Shown: positions 27,939 to 38,501 of the stretch, piece by piece
Layout of the letters: each line of letters starts with the position of its first letter
How positions within the stretch are numbered: the first letter of the stretch is position 1
NCBI GenBank assembly: GCA_023091735.1
Contig: JALKBU010000005.1
Coordinates: forward strand, 62,001 to 126,000
Reading direction: 5' to 3'
DNA from: Trichomonas tenax
Taxonomy: Eukaryota > Parabasalia > Trichomonadida > Trichomonadidae
Length of the DNA: 64,000 nucleotides
Program-made: the position numbers and the translations under genes
The notes under the pieces: model-generated
What the model was told of the DNA's origin: nothing
What the model saw: the letters and a program-made list of their open reading frames with translations, nothing else
Databases searched by the model: none

Positions 27939-30900
27939 ATGGATACTGTTGTTTTTTCTGCACATGAAAGCGGCGAACATACACAAAAAGGCAAGAAAAA
28001 CAACCCACATAATAATGGATCCAGGTGGTATCATAAATTACCAACAAGTCTTATTTTAACTTTCCGAAGACTTTCAATCTGGTATTATTTGATTATTTTC
28101 TTTATTCAATGCTTTATAGAGACTTCAATGAGATTCACGATGACTCTTGTCCCGCTGATTATCACGATTTTCGGATCAATTATTATTGATTTAGTTCATT
28201 TTAAGAGAAGGAAGCGAAATATCGAAAGAATTAATAAGCTGAAATGCACAGTATACAGAGGAAATGACTGGGTTGACCTCACGTGGGGCGAAATACAGAG
28301 AGGTGATATCATCAAGATGCGAAATAATGATGTAGCACCTGCAGATCTCGTCCTTTTATTCACATCTGATGGACAGCCTATTTCTGTTGAAACACACATC
28401 ATTGATGGTTCAACACAATTAAGTCCAAGATATGGCCCAGAACTCTCTGAGTTACTGCATGAAAATAGCTTGCTCAGCTCAACATTTACAATCAGCGACA
28501 TTTCTAGAACTATGTTTGTTGAACCAAATACTGCAAAAACACAAGTCACTTCAAAATATAATTTCAATGCTAAAATTGATCTTGGCACAAAGCAGTATGA
28601 GCTCACAAACAAGAATTTCATTGAAAGATATTCTTATACATATCACAGTGGATACATTCTTGCTGGTGTTATCTTCACAGGTGAGGACTGCTGGACTGTT
28701 CGCAATACACCATATATGTCAAAGTTTTCAATGCTCGAGAATAGTCTTAACGATTCAAATTTAATGTTGATTGGATTTTCTATTTTGATTGCTATCATTG
28801 CATCTCTATTATCTCTTATTTATATTCCACAATCTAAGACATGGCCATTCCAATCTGATTTGAAAACTTCTGACTATTTCCTTGGAAATCTTTGGAATTA
28901 CTTAATATTCCTTGTTCCAATTTCACCACTTGAAATATACCCAATTCTTGATCTTATATTTGTTATCAATTCACACTTTATAATGAAATCAACTAAGAAA
29001 TCAACAATCACAAACTCTCGCATTATTGATGAGATGTCACATGTCGATGCAATTATAACTTCGAAATCAATGCTTTTAGAACACAAGCCAACACTCAAAA
29101 GAATTTATCTCAATGGTAAATCTTATGGTATGGATATTACAACTCGCCAGTTAAGCCAGAATATCGAAAATGATCTCCTTCAAAACAGAACAATGATGAG
29201 TCAGTTCTACGACTCCTCACTTAGACCAGATGAGTCAAATCACATGTTCTTCCTTTCTCTTACATTGTGTCACTCTGCATCACTTGTTGGCACATCAGCT
29301 TCATTCAATTATATCTCTAGATTCCCTGATGATGAGCATCTCTTAAGACTTGCGGCGATAAACGGTTACATTTTGATGGGCCGTAACGAAAACGAGTCCA
29401 TGGTTAGAATCAATGGAAAAACACGCCGTTTCAAGACAAAGCGCATTATCCACTCATCACTAAGACATCCACGCATTTCAATCATCGTTGAAGATGAAGA
29501 GGGAACAATATTACTTTTCACACGTGGTGTATACAAGACAATGATTAATATTGTTGACGATAACGAAAAATGCGTTCCAATTTATGATGCTTATCATGAA
29601 GAAGGTCTCCATGTCGAAACAGCAAGCTACCAATACCTCACTCCTGCCCAATATCAACAATTCGAGGAAAGAATGTCTGAATTTGGTGAAGGTAATATGG
29701 ATTTCGAGTTCTCTGTTGTTGAGTCCCTCGAAAAGCATTCTGTTTTTCTTGCTATGCTTGGTTTCGAAGATCAGCCACGCGATGGAGCACTTCTCTTCCT
29801 TGCCCGCGCAAAGAGTGGCTGCAATCAGATCATTTTGTCATCTCAGTCAAAGGGTACTTCATTGATTATTACTGGCATTGCTTTAGGTCTTATTAACCTC
29901 GGACCAGTTGTTGGAACAATCAAAGGCCCAATTATCGAAGATGTCGAAATCTCTATTTCGTACGTTCTTGAACAAGAGAATTATGATGTTCTCATCATTT
30001 CTGGTGCTTCAATTGAGTTCCTTATTCAAAGCGAATATGCATTTGAAGTTGCTCAGTTGATCAAACGCACGAAAGTTATCATTCTCCAGCGCGCTGATCA
30101 ACTTCAGGCTCTTCAGTTTATTCAATATTTGCAAGATGTTACTAATCAATGTGTCCTTGCAGTTGGACACTCAATTTATGATTCTGTTTATATGTCTGGC
30201 GCCAATGTCTCTTGCGCTGTTGCAGCCAATGATATTCAGCCATGTTCTGTCACAGCTGATATTGTTGTCAACAATTTCGAAGATCTATGCGATGTTGTAT
30301 TCATTCATGGCGTTTGGCTCCGTGAAAGAGTCAGAGGTTTTGTCAATTACATTATTCCAAGAAACATCGTTGTTGCACTTCTACCTGTTTGGTATGGCAT
30401 TTTCTGCTGTTTCTCTGGTACCCCAGTTTTCCGTGAAGGTGACTATTTCGCAATGATGTACTTCTTCACACTTGTTCCTATATTGTCTCGTGCAATTTTC
30501 AACACGAAAGAACACATGTTTACTCTTCTTTCTAATCCATCTTTCTACAAGGATGATAATGAACCAATATTATCAAAACGCAGAATCATGACATCATTTT
30601 TAGGATCAGTTCTAATATCAGCTCTTCTCCTGTTTGTTGCTCGTTTCTCAACTGATAATATTGGTACTTTCAGATCCACAATTTCATTGCCTCACTTTTC
30701 ACATGTATTGATGGCATGCATTGTGTTTGGATGCTTGGGATTTGTTCTCCCAACATTCGACACATGGAATCTCATCCATCATTTCTTGGTCTGGGGAAGC
30801 CAAATCATCTTCTACACGACTTATAGACTGGCAACTGAGTTTGAAATTGTTGGAAGAATCCGTGGTGTGACTCATGTTGTCTATTCTCGTACAGAGTCGA

Positions 30901-31013
30901 TCTTATTGATGATTATTTCTCTTTTCTTAGGAATGTTCCTTTCATCTTCTCTAGTTATCTTTAAGAAGGTTATCGCAAAGAGAAAGGAGTATTCCACAAA
31001 GAGAACAATGTAA
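27939..31013 (+). CDS. P4-ATPase (flippase)-like protein lacking catalytic motifs: probable pseudoenzyme
   Basis: 1024 residues with the P4-ATPase layout: N-terminal membrane pair (about 40-85), actuator part WGEIQRGDIIKMRNNDVAPADLVLL, a second pair (about 273-340) with VPISPLEIYPIL, a large cytosolic region, and six C-terminal helices (about 780-1015) opening with VHGVWLRERVRG-like FIHGVWLRERVRGFV and FCCFSGTPVF, as in P4 enzymes. Every catalytic motif is changed: DGET is DGST (156-159); the phosphorylation motif SDKTGT is TSKSML (Asp replaced by Ser375); TGDK is SSQSK; GDGANDV is GHSIYDS (743-749). It cannot form the aspartyl phosphate. The reading frame is intact and codon use normal, so it looks maintained. 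Membrane protein; a scaffold or regulatory role is inference. Confidence 0.88.
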   Translation: MDTVVFSAHESGEHTQKGKKNNPHNNGSRWYHKLPTSLILTFRRLSIWYYLIIFFIQCFIETSMRFTMTLVPLIITIFGSIIIDLVHFKRRKRNIERINKLKCTVYRGNDWVDLTWGEIQRGDIIKMRNNDVAPADLVLLFTSDGQPISVETHIIDGSTQLSPRYGPELSELLHENSLLSSTFTISDISRTMFVEPNTAKTQVTSKYNFNAKIDLGTKQYELTNKNFIERYSYTYHSGYILAGVIFTGEDCWTVRNTPYMSKFSMLENSLNDSNLMLIGFSILIAIIASLLSLIYIPQSKTWPFQSDLKTSDYFLGNLWNYLIFLVPISPLEIYPILDLIFVINSHFIMKSTKKSTITNSRIIDEMSHVDAIITSKSMLLEHKPTLKRIYLNGKSYGMDITTRQLSQNIENDLLQNRTMMSQFYDSSLRPDESNHMFFLSLTLCHSASLVGTSASFNYISRFPDDEHLLRLAAINGYILMGRNENESMVRINGKTRRFKTKRIIHSSLRHPRISIIVEDEEGTILLFTRGVYKTMINIVDDNEKCVPIYDAYHEEGLHVETASYQYLTPAQYQQFEERMSEFGEGNMDFEFSVVESLEKHSVFLAMLGFEDQPRDGALLFLARAKSGCNQIILSSQSKGTSLIITGIALGLINLGPVVGTIKGPIIEDVEISISYVLEQENYDVLIISGASIEFLIQSEYAFEVAQLIKRTKVIILQRADQLQALQFIQYLQDVTNQCVLAVGHSIYDSVYMSGANVSCAVAANDIQPCSVTADIVVNNFEDLCDVVFIHGVWLRERVRGFVNYIIPRNIVVALLPVWYGIFCCFSGTPVFREGDYFAMMYFFTLVPILSRAIFNTKEHMFTLLSNPSFYKDDNEPILSKRRIMTSFLGSVLISALLLFVARFSTDNIGTFRSTISLPHFSHVLMACIVFGCLGFVLPTFDTWNLIHHFLVWGSQIIFYTTYRLATEFEIVGRIRGVTHVVYSRTESILLMIISLFLGMFLSSSLVIFKKVIAKRKEYSTKRTM

Positions 31014-31129
31014 TTATTATTTATAATAAATTATTTTTATTGTGTTTGCTAATTTATGTGAATATTTAGTTGAAATATAGATAATAATATTTATTAACAA
31101 GTATAGTCAAATACAAAACAAAAAAAAAT

Positions 31130-31384
31130 TCATTGAGATATAGCACTCGAAAATATTTGCTTCGCAGCCTGTATTTCTTTGATGATTTCCTTCGATTTAT
31201 CTATTAAAGGAAGCATTGCATCAACTTGATTTTCATAAAGCTCAAGTTCATGCTCGATTTGAGACAATTGTGCGGAAAGTTCTTGAATTTGTTTAGAATC
31301 GATGGGGCTGCTTATTGCCATTTCAAGGGATAACTGAATGTCAAATATTCTTTGACACAAGTCTTCCATTACTGATGATTCCAT
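31130..31384 (-). CDS. Small coiled-coil protein, unrecognised
   Basis: 84 residues: MESSVMEDLCQRIFDIQL, then heptads through IQELSAQLSQIEHELELYENQ and KSKEIIKEIQAAKQIFSS. Almost all helix, acidic, no membrane segment. Small obligate-complex subunits (BLOC, kinetochore, dynactin type) look like this, but none can be named. Its ATG is 155 bp from the divergent B56 gene; a TGACATGTAAA motif sits at 31429-31439 between them. Confidence 0.65.
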   Translation of the reverse strand: MESSVMEDLCQRIFDIQLSLEMAISSPIDSKQIQELSAQLSQIEHELELYENQVDAMLPLIDKSKEIIKEIQAAKQIFSSAISQ

Positions 31385-31539
31385 TTTTTAAGTACGTTTA
31401 AAAATTCGTATCTTGATTTATATACAATTTTGACATGTAAAATATTTTTTAACATTCAATAATTTCTTGTTTAAATTCATATTCAAATTGAGCTGTGGAC
31501 GAAAACACAAAATTCGTTATAAATCTTCGATAAATTCAA

Positions 31540-33090
31540 ATGCAGAAGAAATCAGTTTTAACATTAGCCAAGGAAAAACCTAAAATATTGAAGCCAAGCT
31601 TTTCACCTAGAGCCCAGTCAGCAACTTCAAAGTCCGGAAGCTCGCTTTCAAGCAGACAAAAAGATCCATTGAAAGATTTGAGCAATTTAAAGCCAAATGA
31701 GAAACAGACCAAGTTATCGTTTCCACCAGCAAAGCTATTGAGATCAGTGAAAGAATCAGAAATCAAAGATTTATTTATCGCAAAATGCAAAACTTCACAA
31801 CAAAATGTTGATTTAAGTAGAGCAGACCTTGCAATATATGCTACAGGAAAAGAAGGATATTTATTCGACATATTAGAATCATTGCAGGATAAAAATTTCA
31901 AATTTCCGCAGTTTCGAGAAGTATATGAGGCAGTATTTGCGTTAGTAGCTTTCCACATTTTCAGAACCGTGAATACAATTCCTGATTTATGGAAATCAGC
32001 TCATGATGATTATTATTTTGAAATGGACACAATTACAGACCCACAGTGGCCTCACTGTGTTATTATATACGATACAGCAATTGCTTTATTCAAGAGAAGT
32101 GATTTTGACATCAGCTTATGCAAATTTTTAACGACAGATTTGCTAAAACTTGTGGTTTACTTAATGAGGACACCGAACAAGGATGAGCAGCGAAAGTTAG
32201 CTGAATTATATGTTGCTATGGTTCCAAAAATGGGCGAATTTCGATCTTTTGCACAAAATGTTACAGGTTCCGCTCTTGCGCGAATTGCTGTAAATGATGA
32301 AAATTTCATAGCTGCAAAGCCACTCTTACAAATAATTAGATCACATGCAGAAGGTTATCACATTCCTTTGAAGAAAATTCATCGCAGTTTTTATTTAGAT
32401 GTTATTCTTCCACTTCACAAACATGAACATTCACACTATTTCTGGGCAGATCTTATTGCTGCAGTCACTGCATTCTTGGAGAAAGATGCATCATTGACAC
32501 AACCTACATATGAGTTTATTGTTAGTGTCTGGCCAAGACTTTGCACAACAAAGCAGTTAGATTTCATCGATGAAATTGGAATTCTTGCAAGCTTTGTTCC
32601 TGACGATGAAACATCGAACATCACAAGAATTCTTCTTCCTCAATTCTGCAGAACAATTGTTGGCGTCAACACTTGGTCATCAAAGCGTGCACTTGCTCTT
32701 TTTGATATTAATGACTTTGTGTGGCTGATGACTGAAGTTCCCGGCGATGTATATCCATCTCTCATTCCTTCTCTGTATGAGTGCGCAAAAATACACTGGG
32801 ATGATGATTCTAGATCACTGGCTCTAGCTTGCCTCAATGTTCTCCGTGATAATAATAGAAAGATATTCTCAATCGTAGGAAAAGCAATGAAAACTCTTGA
32901 GAATCAGCGTATGCTCAATGACATCCAGCGTGCGCTCAAGTGGAAAGAACTAATTGATAAATTTGAAGTCTCCAAACGCAAAAAGCTTCAAAAATATGAG
33001 ATTTTATCTTATATATTTGATGGATGCGAAAGTTTAGCACCAGTCTTTCAAAAATTGAAGAAGGAAACTGCTAATGAAACAAAGGCCTGA
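31540..33090 (+). CDS. PP2A regulatory subunit B56 (B')
   Basis: 516 residues. A Ser/Lys-rich N-terminus (about 1-65) precedes HEAT-like repeats typical of B56: FREVYEAVFALVAFHIFRTV, WPHCVIIYDTAIALFKRSDFD, VVYLMRTPNKDEQRKLAELY, SALARIAVNDENF, HRSFYLDVILPLHKHEHSHYFWADLIAAV, FLEKDASLTQPTYEFIVSVWP and the C-terminal WKELIDKFEVSKRKK. B56 directs PP2A to LxxIxE-bearing substrates, e.g. in mitosis. Length is typical. It ends in TGA, which shows that TGA is used as a normal stop here. Confidence 0.95.
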   Translation: MQKKSVLTLAKEKPKILKPSFSPRAQSATSKSGSSLSSRQKDPLKDLSNLKPNEKQTKLSFPPAKLLRSVKESEIKDLFIAKCKTSQQNVDLSRADLAIYATGKEGYLFDILESLQDKNFKFPQFREVYEAVFALVAFHIFRTVNTIPDLWKSAHDDYYFEMDTITDPQWPHCVIIYDTAIALFKRSDFDISLCKFLTTDLLKLVVYLMRTPNKDEQRKLAELYVAMVPKMGEFRSFAQNVTGSALARIAVNDENFIAAKPLLQIIRSHAEGYHIPLKKIHRSFYLDVILPLHKHEHSHYFWADLIAAVTAFLEKDASLTQPTYEFIVSVWPRLCTTKQLDFIDEIGILASFVPDDETSNITRILLPQFCRTIVGVNTWSSKRALALFDINDFVWLMTEVPGDVYPSLIPSLYECAKIHWDDDSRSLALACLNVLRDNNRKIFSIVGKAMKTLENQRMLNDIQRALKWKELIDKFEVSKRKKLQKYEILSYIFDGCESLAPVFQKLKKETANETKA

Positions 33091-33325
33091 TTACCATGAA
33101 AGATTCTGTTTAATATTAAATTTGTATTTTTTGTTTTTGTTATTTAGAGATTCTATTACCTAGTCTAAATGTGATTTAATACAATGTGAATTAGCCCCCC
33201 GGCCTTGATTTTAAAATCAAAATTATTTTTATTGATCAACAATAAAAGATTGTAGAATTAGAAATCAAGTTTAATAAGCATATTTATATCGCATGTGGAT
33301 AAAAGTTCAAACGATATGTATATAT

Positions 33326-33811
33326 TTAATGGACAGAGCGTGTACCACCCTCAATGATATCAATAAATTGAGCTTCTGAAATACGACCGCTACCATCTGT
33401 ATCAAAAGCATCGAACATCTCACGACATTCTTCTTCTGTATATTCTAAGCCTGTTTCTTTAACAATTGTCTTTAAGTCTTCGAGGTATATATATCCTCCA
33501 GCTTCTGTGCGCTGGAACATTTTGAAAATACGCTTAATTTCATCTATTTCATCGCGTGTTTGCATCTTGAGAAGAATAACGTTCTCGAAAGCTTTTCCAT
33601 CGAGGTATCCGAGACCATTTGGATCGTTCTCTTGCATTATCTGATTGATTTCTTGTGTTGTAATATCAAAACCCATTGCGCGAAGGCCAACTTTAAGTTC
33701 GTGGCGGTCAATAGTTCCGCTCTTATCAGCATCGAAAATATCGAAAACTTCGCGAATCTCTGCCTTCATATCTGCATCAAGCATTCTTGCTGGATTCCTT
33801 CCGCGTGACAT
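33326..33811 (-). CDS. Centrin
   Basis: 161 residues with four EF-hand positions and the centrin spacing. EF1 [12 protein letters not shown] (27-38) is canonical. EF2 (63-74, [12 protein letters not shown]) ends in Ala and EF3 (about 100-111, with [11 protein letters not shown]) lacks Asp ligands, so both are degenerate. EF4 [12 protein letters not shown] (137-148) has Gln at position 12. Motifs [13 protein letters not shown] and IKRIFKMF are characteristic of centrins rather than calmodulin. Centrins act at basal bodies and in the contractile fibres of flagellates. The short N-terminus and partly lost calcium sites fit protist centrin paralogues. Confidence 0.92.
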   Translation of the reverse strand: MSRGRNPARMLDADMKAEIREVFDIFDADKSGTIDRHELKVGLRAMGFDITTQEINQIMQENDPNGLGYLDGKAFENVILLKMQTRDEIDEIKRIFKMFQRTEAGGYIYLEDLKTIVKETGLEYTEEECREMFDAFDTDGSGRISEAQFIDIIEGGTRSVH

Positions 33812-34214
33812 CAGTTATGAAATAGTTATTGTCACTTTTCAAAAATGCGTTTTTGTCGGTTTTCGATAAAAGTGCTGCTTCTTACATCATTCTAAAAATA
33901 TACCTTCATCAATCCTATATTTTGATTATTTACTCGCAAGTCATTCATATTGCATAGAAAAGGAGTCAATAATAACGAAATTTGAAAACCGCAATTAATT
34001 TCCTATTTGAGGTCTTTTGCTTGTGGGTTACATATTACAACACCAACTATATTATATTTATTGACAATAAAAGGCTTGTTTTTAATTTTATTTCGTTTGA
34101 AAATATCACATGATAACAATGCCCGTTTACATTTAAAGGAACAATTTTGTTAAAAAGTTAGGCAAATAACTTATTTTAATTTAATAATTTTATGTTAATT
34201 AAAATTTCAAAAAT
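33812..34214. other. 403-bp spacer, nothing recognised
   Basis: Upstream of centrin and downstream of the nucleoside-kinase gene. An Inr-like TCATAA lies about 10 bases before the centrin ATG on the minus strand. No other feature was seen. Confidence 0.55.
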
Positions 34215-35780
34215 TTAATATGAAAGGTCTGAGCCACCGATGAACTCTCTGATTGTAGAAACCTTTGAGATGTTCTCAGGGTTATATGGGTAGAAGAGCT
34301 TGAGGAGGCTGAGTAGCCTCTCGACCTCACGTGTGATGACCTTAGAATCTGGGCTGTCTGGGTTCTCTCCTGGGTTTGGGAATGTGCCCTCGGAAAGGAT
34401 GACACGACCGTGGATGGCGTAGACGTTCAACTCGTAAAGAAGAGCAGAGTTGAAGAACAACTTAGCGTTCTCGTGGTATGGGAAGATGTTTCTCTCTTCA
34501 CCAACTCTGACAGATGTCCACATTTGAGCTGTTCTACGGGCAGACACACCACGGTAGTTATGATCACGGATTGTTCTGCGGATAAGACGTAAGTCTGATG
34601 TAGCAAGACGATGGTTAAGGTCGACGTGCATCGGTGTAAGGCAGCAGACGTAGATTGGTGTAACCTTCTGGAAGTGCTGCAATAATTCTGGGTTCAAGCC
34701 ATGGATGCCCTCGAGGATGAGGAAGTTCTTTTCAGGAAGGGAGATGAACTTTGTTGTGCTGTCTTCACCCTTTCCAGCCTTGAAATTGAACTTGCGAACT
34801 GGGACTTTTTCGCCGTTCAAGAGCTGAGCAACTCTCTGTGAGAGAAGTTCGACATTCATGGCTGAAATGTGCTCGAAGTCGCGTTTGCCGTTCTCATCCA
34901 TTGGAACCTTCTCTGTATCCTGGAAGTAGTCATCCATTTCGATAACTGTTGCCTCGTAACCGCTAACACGGAGCTGAATTGAGAGTCTCTTAGCGAATGT
35001 TGTCTTGTTTGACGAAGAACCGCCTGCGATTGTGATTAATCTGTTGTTCTTGAAGTCATTAGCAAGCTTTTGAGCAATTGTTGCGATCTTCTTTTCGTGA
35101 AGGCCTTCGTTGATGAGACGAAGCTCCTCCATACGCTTTGTATAGACAGCTCTGTTAATTTCTGTGATGTTGTCGGCCTTGAGAATCTTAGCCCAATCCT
35201 CGGCCTCCTTGAAGATGGAGTGAAGAACTGGACGATCCTGCCATGGAGCAATCGAGTTTGGATTCATGATTGTTGGCCAGCGAAGGAGCAAACCCTCGTC
35301 GTACTTACGAAGCTCGAAAACCTTGAGCTTGCTCTTGTCTGTGCACATATCCTCGATCATGTAATCGATAAATCCATCGAATTGAATGCATGGGATGAAA
35401 TGGTCCTGCCAGGCCTTCAAAACGCCAACCTTATCTTGGCGGTTGCATTCTTCATCGAAGAATTTAAGTAATTCTGTGCGTCCAATCTTTGGCGTCTCGA
35501 TTGGAATATCGTTGTCGATCATTTCGTGCATCTTGGCAGAGAGCGCTTGGATCATCTCATCGGTGATCTCGTACTCATCGGCATCAACGCAATAGAGGCC
35601 ATCACCCAAAGTGTGCTCAACTTTGATCACACCATACTCGAGTTTGGAGTACGCGCAGGAGAGGAAAAAGGTTAGTGTCGCCGACTGAGCAAGGAGGCGA
35701 TTTCTCGTGACGCTGTCGAAGCGTGGATCGATTTTTGGAGCTACTTCTTCAGTAGACATTAATGTCAATTTTTTCTTCAT
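34215..35780 (-). CDS. Nucleoside (uridine) kinase fused to a tRNA-synthetase-like SAD domain
   Basis: 521 residues from the first ATG; a second ATG seven codons later (35759, MSTEEVAPK) is also plausible. Residues about 20-240 resemble the threonyl-tRNA-synthetase second additional domain found fused to bacterial-type uridine kinases (HTLGDGLYCVD, FDGFIDYMIED, LRWPTIMNP). Residues 245-520 are the kinase: P-loop GGSSSNKT (253-260), with Asn where Gly is usual, MDDYFQDTE, DFEHISAMN, LILEGIHGLNP, and RLIRRTIRDHNYRG. Such fusions are widespread in Firmicutes/Bacteroidetes and occur in anaerobic protists, probably by transfer. It would phosphorylate salvaged nucleosides, which parasites without de novo pyrimidine synthesis need. 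Confidence 0.9.
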   Translation of the reverse strand: MKKKLTLMSTEEVAPKIDPRFDSVTRNRLLAQSATLTFFLSCAYSKLEYGVIKVEHTLGDGLYCVDADEYEITDEMIQALSAKMHEMIDNDIPIETPKIGRTELLKFFDEECNRQDKVGVLKAWQDHFIPCIQFDGFIDYMIEDMCTDKSKLKVFELRKYDEGLLLRWPTIMNPNSIAPWQDRPVLHSIFKEAEDWAKILKADNITEINRAVYTKRMEELRLINEGLHEKKIATIAQKLANDFKNNRLITIAGGSSSNKTTFAKRLSIQLRVSGYEATVIEMDDYFQDTEKVPMDENGKRDFEHISAMNVELLSQRVAQLLNGEKVPVRKFNFKAGKGEDSTTKFISLPEKNFLILEGIHGLNPELLQHFQKVTPIYVCCLTPMHVDLNHRLATSDLRLIRRTIRDHNYRGVSARRTAQMWTSVRVGEERNIFPYHENAKLFFNSALLYELNVYAIHGRVILSEGTFPNPGENPDSPDSKVITREVERLLSLLKLFYPYNPENISKVSTIREFIGGSDLSY

Positions 35781-37697
35781 CGTTTTTTACTCACTTTTCT
35801 TTTTTATTGCCAATACATGAAGCTCGGGTTTTCTGGATCATATTTGCTATGGATGTGCGCATTGAGTATTTTTTGATGCGCGCGGATTTTGCCGATCTAC
35901 ATTGCGAACTTGAAAACCCCCAAATATTCATTCATTACCCTGCAATATTTAAACCACCACCTGATAAAATTTGATAAACCCTATCTATTATCACCCCCTT
36001 TTTTTCTCCCATTTCCCCTGTTTTATCCATGAAAAATATCACCTTTATATTGATTTATGCCCCTTTTTAACCATTAATCTCCCTCATTTTTGTGTTCTAA
36101 CCCTGTATTTTCCCTAAAAAGTGACGATATGTGCATGCACAAATTCGCACAATGCACTCTGTGAAAGCGGTATTGCAAATAGCTCATATAAAGGAATGGC
36201 AACAAAAAAGGGCATATTTAACGAGAATCTTTTGAGATAATTTTGTTTTTCATATATTGTATATATGATTAAAGAATTATAATATACACATCTAGACAAT
36301 ATGGATGGCAGTTAATTTTTAGTTTGAAACACATGATTAAAATTATCATAGGAAAAATTTGAAATTGTGAGAAATAAATGGACGGAATCAACTACAATTG
36401 AATAGTATAGTAAGAAGGACTAACTATCAAATGAAGAAAACATAAGTATCTTGTGATGAGTTTGCATGCTCTCTTTACCAGCTGATATTAGAGTACAATA
36501 CTCACATGGATGCTGCCAATAATATTTTACTTTTATTTTAAACAGCATCAAGAAGAAGTGTATTGACTCCATTTTTGGGATTTAGTGACCAAAATTGGTG
36601 GATTTAGAATATCATCAATATGTGCGATATATACAGATGCCTTTAGTTACCCGACCAAACGGTTAGAGGCATTTTTTGTATCAATTTTTTGACACTTATC
36701 GTCTGTATATGAAATTGTGTTAGCAATGATATATTAAATTTTTAAAATTGAAATAATTTGTAAAGTTTGGATTTATTTTGAATTTTGCCTTCCATTTTTG
36801 GTTATATTCTTGGTCAATCAAGCTTAAGCTATTCAAGTGCACTCACAGCCGGACAGAACTGTCTTCTAATAATACATTTTTAACTCATAATAGTAAATAA
36901 GAAACTATATATTATTTTTTTAAATATCATTTTATATACTACTGACACATCGCTAAATGGAATACAATGATACATATATACCATTTGCTGTCTTTTTGTT
37001 GATTTAATTTGTAATTTGTTGCTAAATTGTAATTTGTGGATCAACATAAGCGACAATAGTAATATCCAACCGGATAGTGTGTATTCCTATCGTCATTAAA
37101 GTATATTGATCATACTGGCAATGTTGTCTGTGGACGCTCGAAGTCAATACACTTCTCATCAAGATTTTAATAAAACATTCATTTTTCCATTAAAAACAAT
37201 AAAATCAATCAACACTATGGATTTTTAGATTGCTTATGTTTAAAATATGGTATATATAGCTATAATATGAGAGGCTGCTCCTCAGGGTCTTTGTCACTTT
37301 TTAAGGTCAATGCTCACAACCATATATTTGCATCAAAATTAAGAGAATTTTGTGCGAACCAGTGAAGATCGATGGGTTTTGGGATTTTTCTGTCCTGTGG
37401 ATATAATCGGCTTTTTGAGAGTGTCTAAAATATATTATCTGGCGTTTACAAGTTCGAAATTCTAAAAATAATCGTTCATGAATAAAGATTTTCGCTCAAC
37501 ATACATATAACATGAATAGCTATATGTTTTTATGAATACTATTATGATTAATAATAACAAACAAAATAATATTAGAAAAGTTGATATTAATTGAATAACT
37601 GTATTGACTCAACTAAGTATAAAACACTTGCCTATGCAAGTGATATTTGTGGGACAAAGACGCACCTAATAATATTATGATTAAGCATTGAAATTGA
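35781..37697. other. 1.9-kb gene-free region with a long-range inverted repeat
   Basis: No convincing ORF. AGAAGTGTATTGACT at 36554-36568 recurs as an exact inverted copy at 37142-37156, flanked by partly matching CATCAAGA and TTTTATT/TTTTAA, about 570 bp apart. A small hairpin ATGCCTTTAG...TAGAGGCAT lies at about 36637-36671. It may be a decayed non-autonomous element. The rest is AT-rich with nothing recognised. Confidence 0.5.
36554..37156. repeat. Possible decayed element with 15-bp exact terminal inverted repeats
   Basis: The inverted pair (36554-36568 / 37142-37156) is exact over 15 bases and extends outward imperfectly (TTTTAAACAGCATCA versus TTTTATTAAAATCTTGATG, read on opposite strands). 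A related GTATTGACTCA occurs once more at about 37600. No coding capacity. Confidence 0.4.
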
Positions 37698-38402
37698 TTA
37701 CTTTCTGTTTCTCCAGTCAATTCGTGTGTCAATTTGGTTCGTATCGGTCGACCAGAGATTGTCTGGCATATCATCTGGAAAACACATTGATAGCTTGTTG
37801 GAAAAATTTTGTCCGATAAATTCTAAGTGATTTTGGCGTGAAAGTAAATCGCTTCTTGTAAGTGTAGCATTGCGAAACTGCTGAGAGTTGATTGGAAGAT
37901 CTGCAACAATAGGAAGTGCTTTTTGAATATCTTTCACAAGTTTCCACATAGATGTGTAATATGCTCTTGCAAGATTATCGCGGGCAGCAAGCATTTCTGT
38001 TTGTGCAATTGGTTGTATTGGCGTTTCTATTGGATATTCAGTTAATAAAGCTATTTCAGCGTTTTTAGTTGTAATTTTTTTGAGAGTTGGTAAGTCTAAA
38101 TGCAATTGGAATGATGGCTGAGTTTCAACAGGTGGCGGAATTGGATGTAATGGCATCGAATGCTGCCTTTGAATAATTTGATTTTGATTATCTGGAGAAA
38201 ATTGCTTAACTGGACTTTGTGGCCCAATGTTGAAGCTTGCTTGTCTTGGTGGAATAAAAGTCTTTTGATCATCTGGAATTGCACGAGGTTTGAATTTTCT
38301 ATCATATGGCTTAAACTTGTGTTTATATCCTCCGTCGTGACTAGGAGGAGATGCATCGGAAACATCATTTAAAGATCTATTAGCTAAAGTAGAAGGAAAC
38401 AT
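37698..38402 (-). CDS. Uncharacterised protein with disordered Pro/Gln-rich N-terminal half
   Basis: 234 residues from the ATG at 38402 (MFPSTLANRSLND); the frame opens at a TTG nine codons earlier. On the minus strand an Inr-like TCATTTC lies about 15 bases before that ATG, which supports the choice. Residues about 10-105 are basic and Pro/Gln-rich (KHKFKPYDRKFKPRA, FIPPRQASFNIGPQSP). Residues about 110-234 are more ordered and helical (AEIALLTEYPIE, LARAYYTSMWKLVKDIQKALP). No family recognised. Divergent from the next gene. Confidence 0.75.
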   Translation of the reverse strand: MFPSTLANRSLNDVSDASPPSHDGGYKHKFKPYDRKFKPRAIPDDQKTFIPPRQASFNIGPQSPVKQFSPDNQNQIIQRQHSMPLHPIPPPVETQPSFQLHLDLPTLKKITTKNAEIALLTEYPIETPIQPIAQTEMLAARDNLARAYYTSMWKLVKDIQKALPIVADLPINSQQFRNATLTRSDLLSRQNHLEFIGQNFSNKLSMCFPDDMPDNLWSTDTNQIDTRIDWRNRK

Positions 38403-38501
38403 AAAAAGATTTCGAAATGATTTTGACAAATTAATTTACATTGTATTAATTTACATGGCAGAATTATTAATATTGACAGAAATTACAAAAATTGACAATT
38501 G

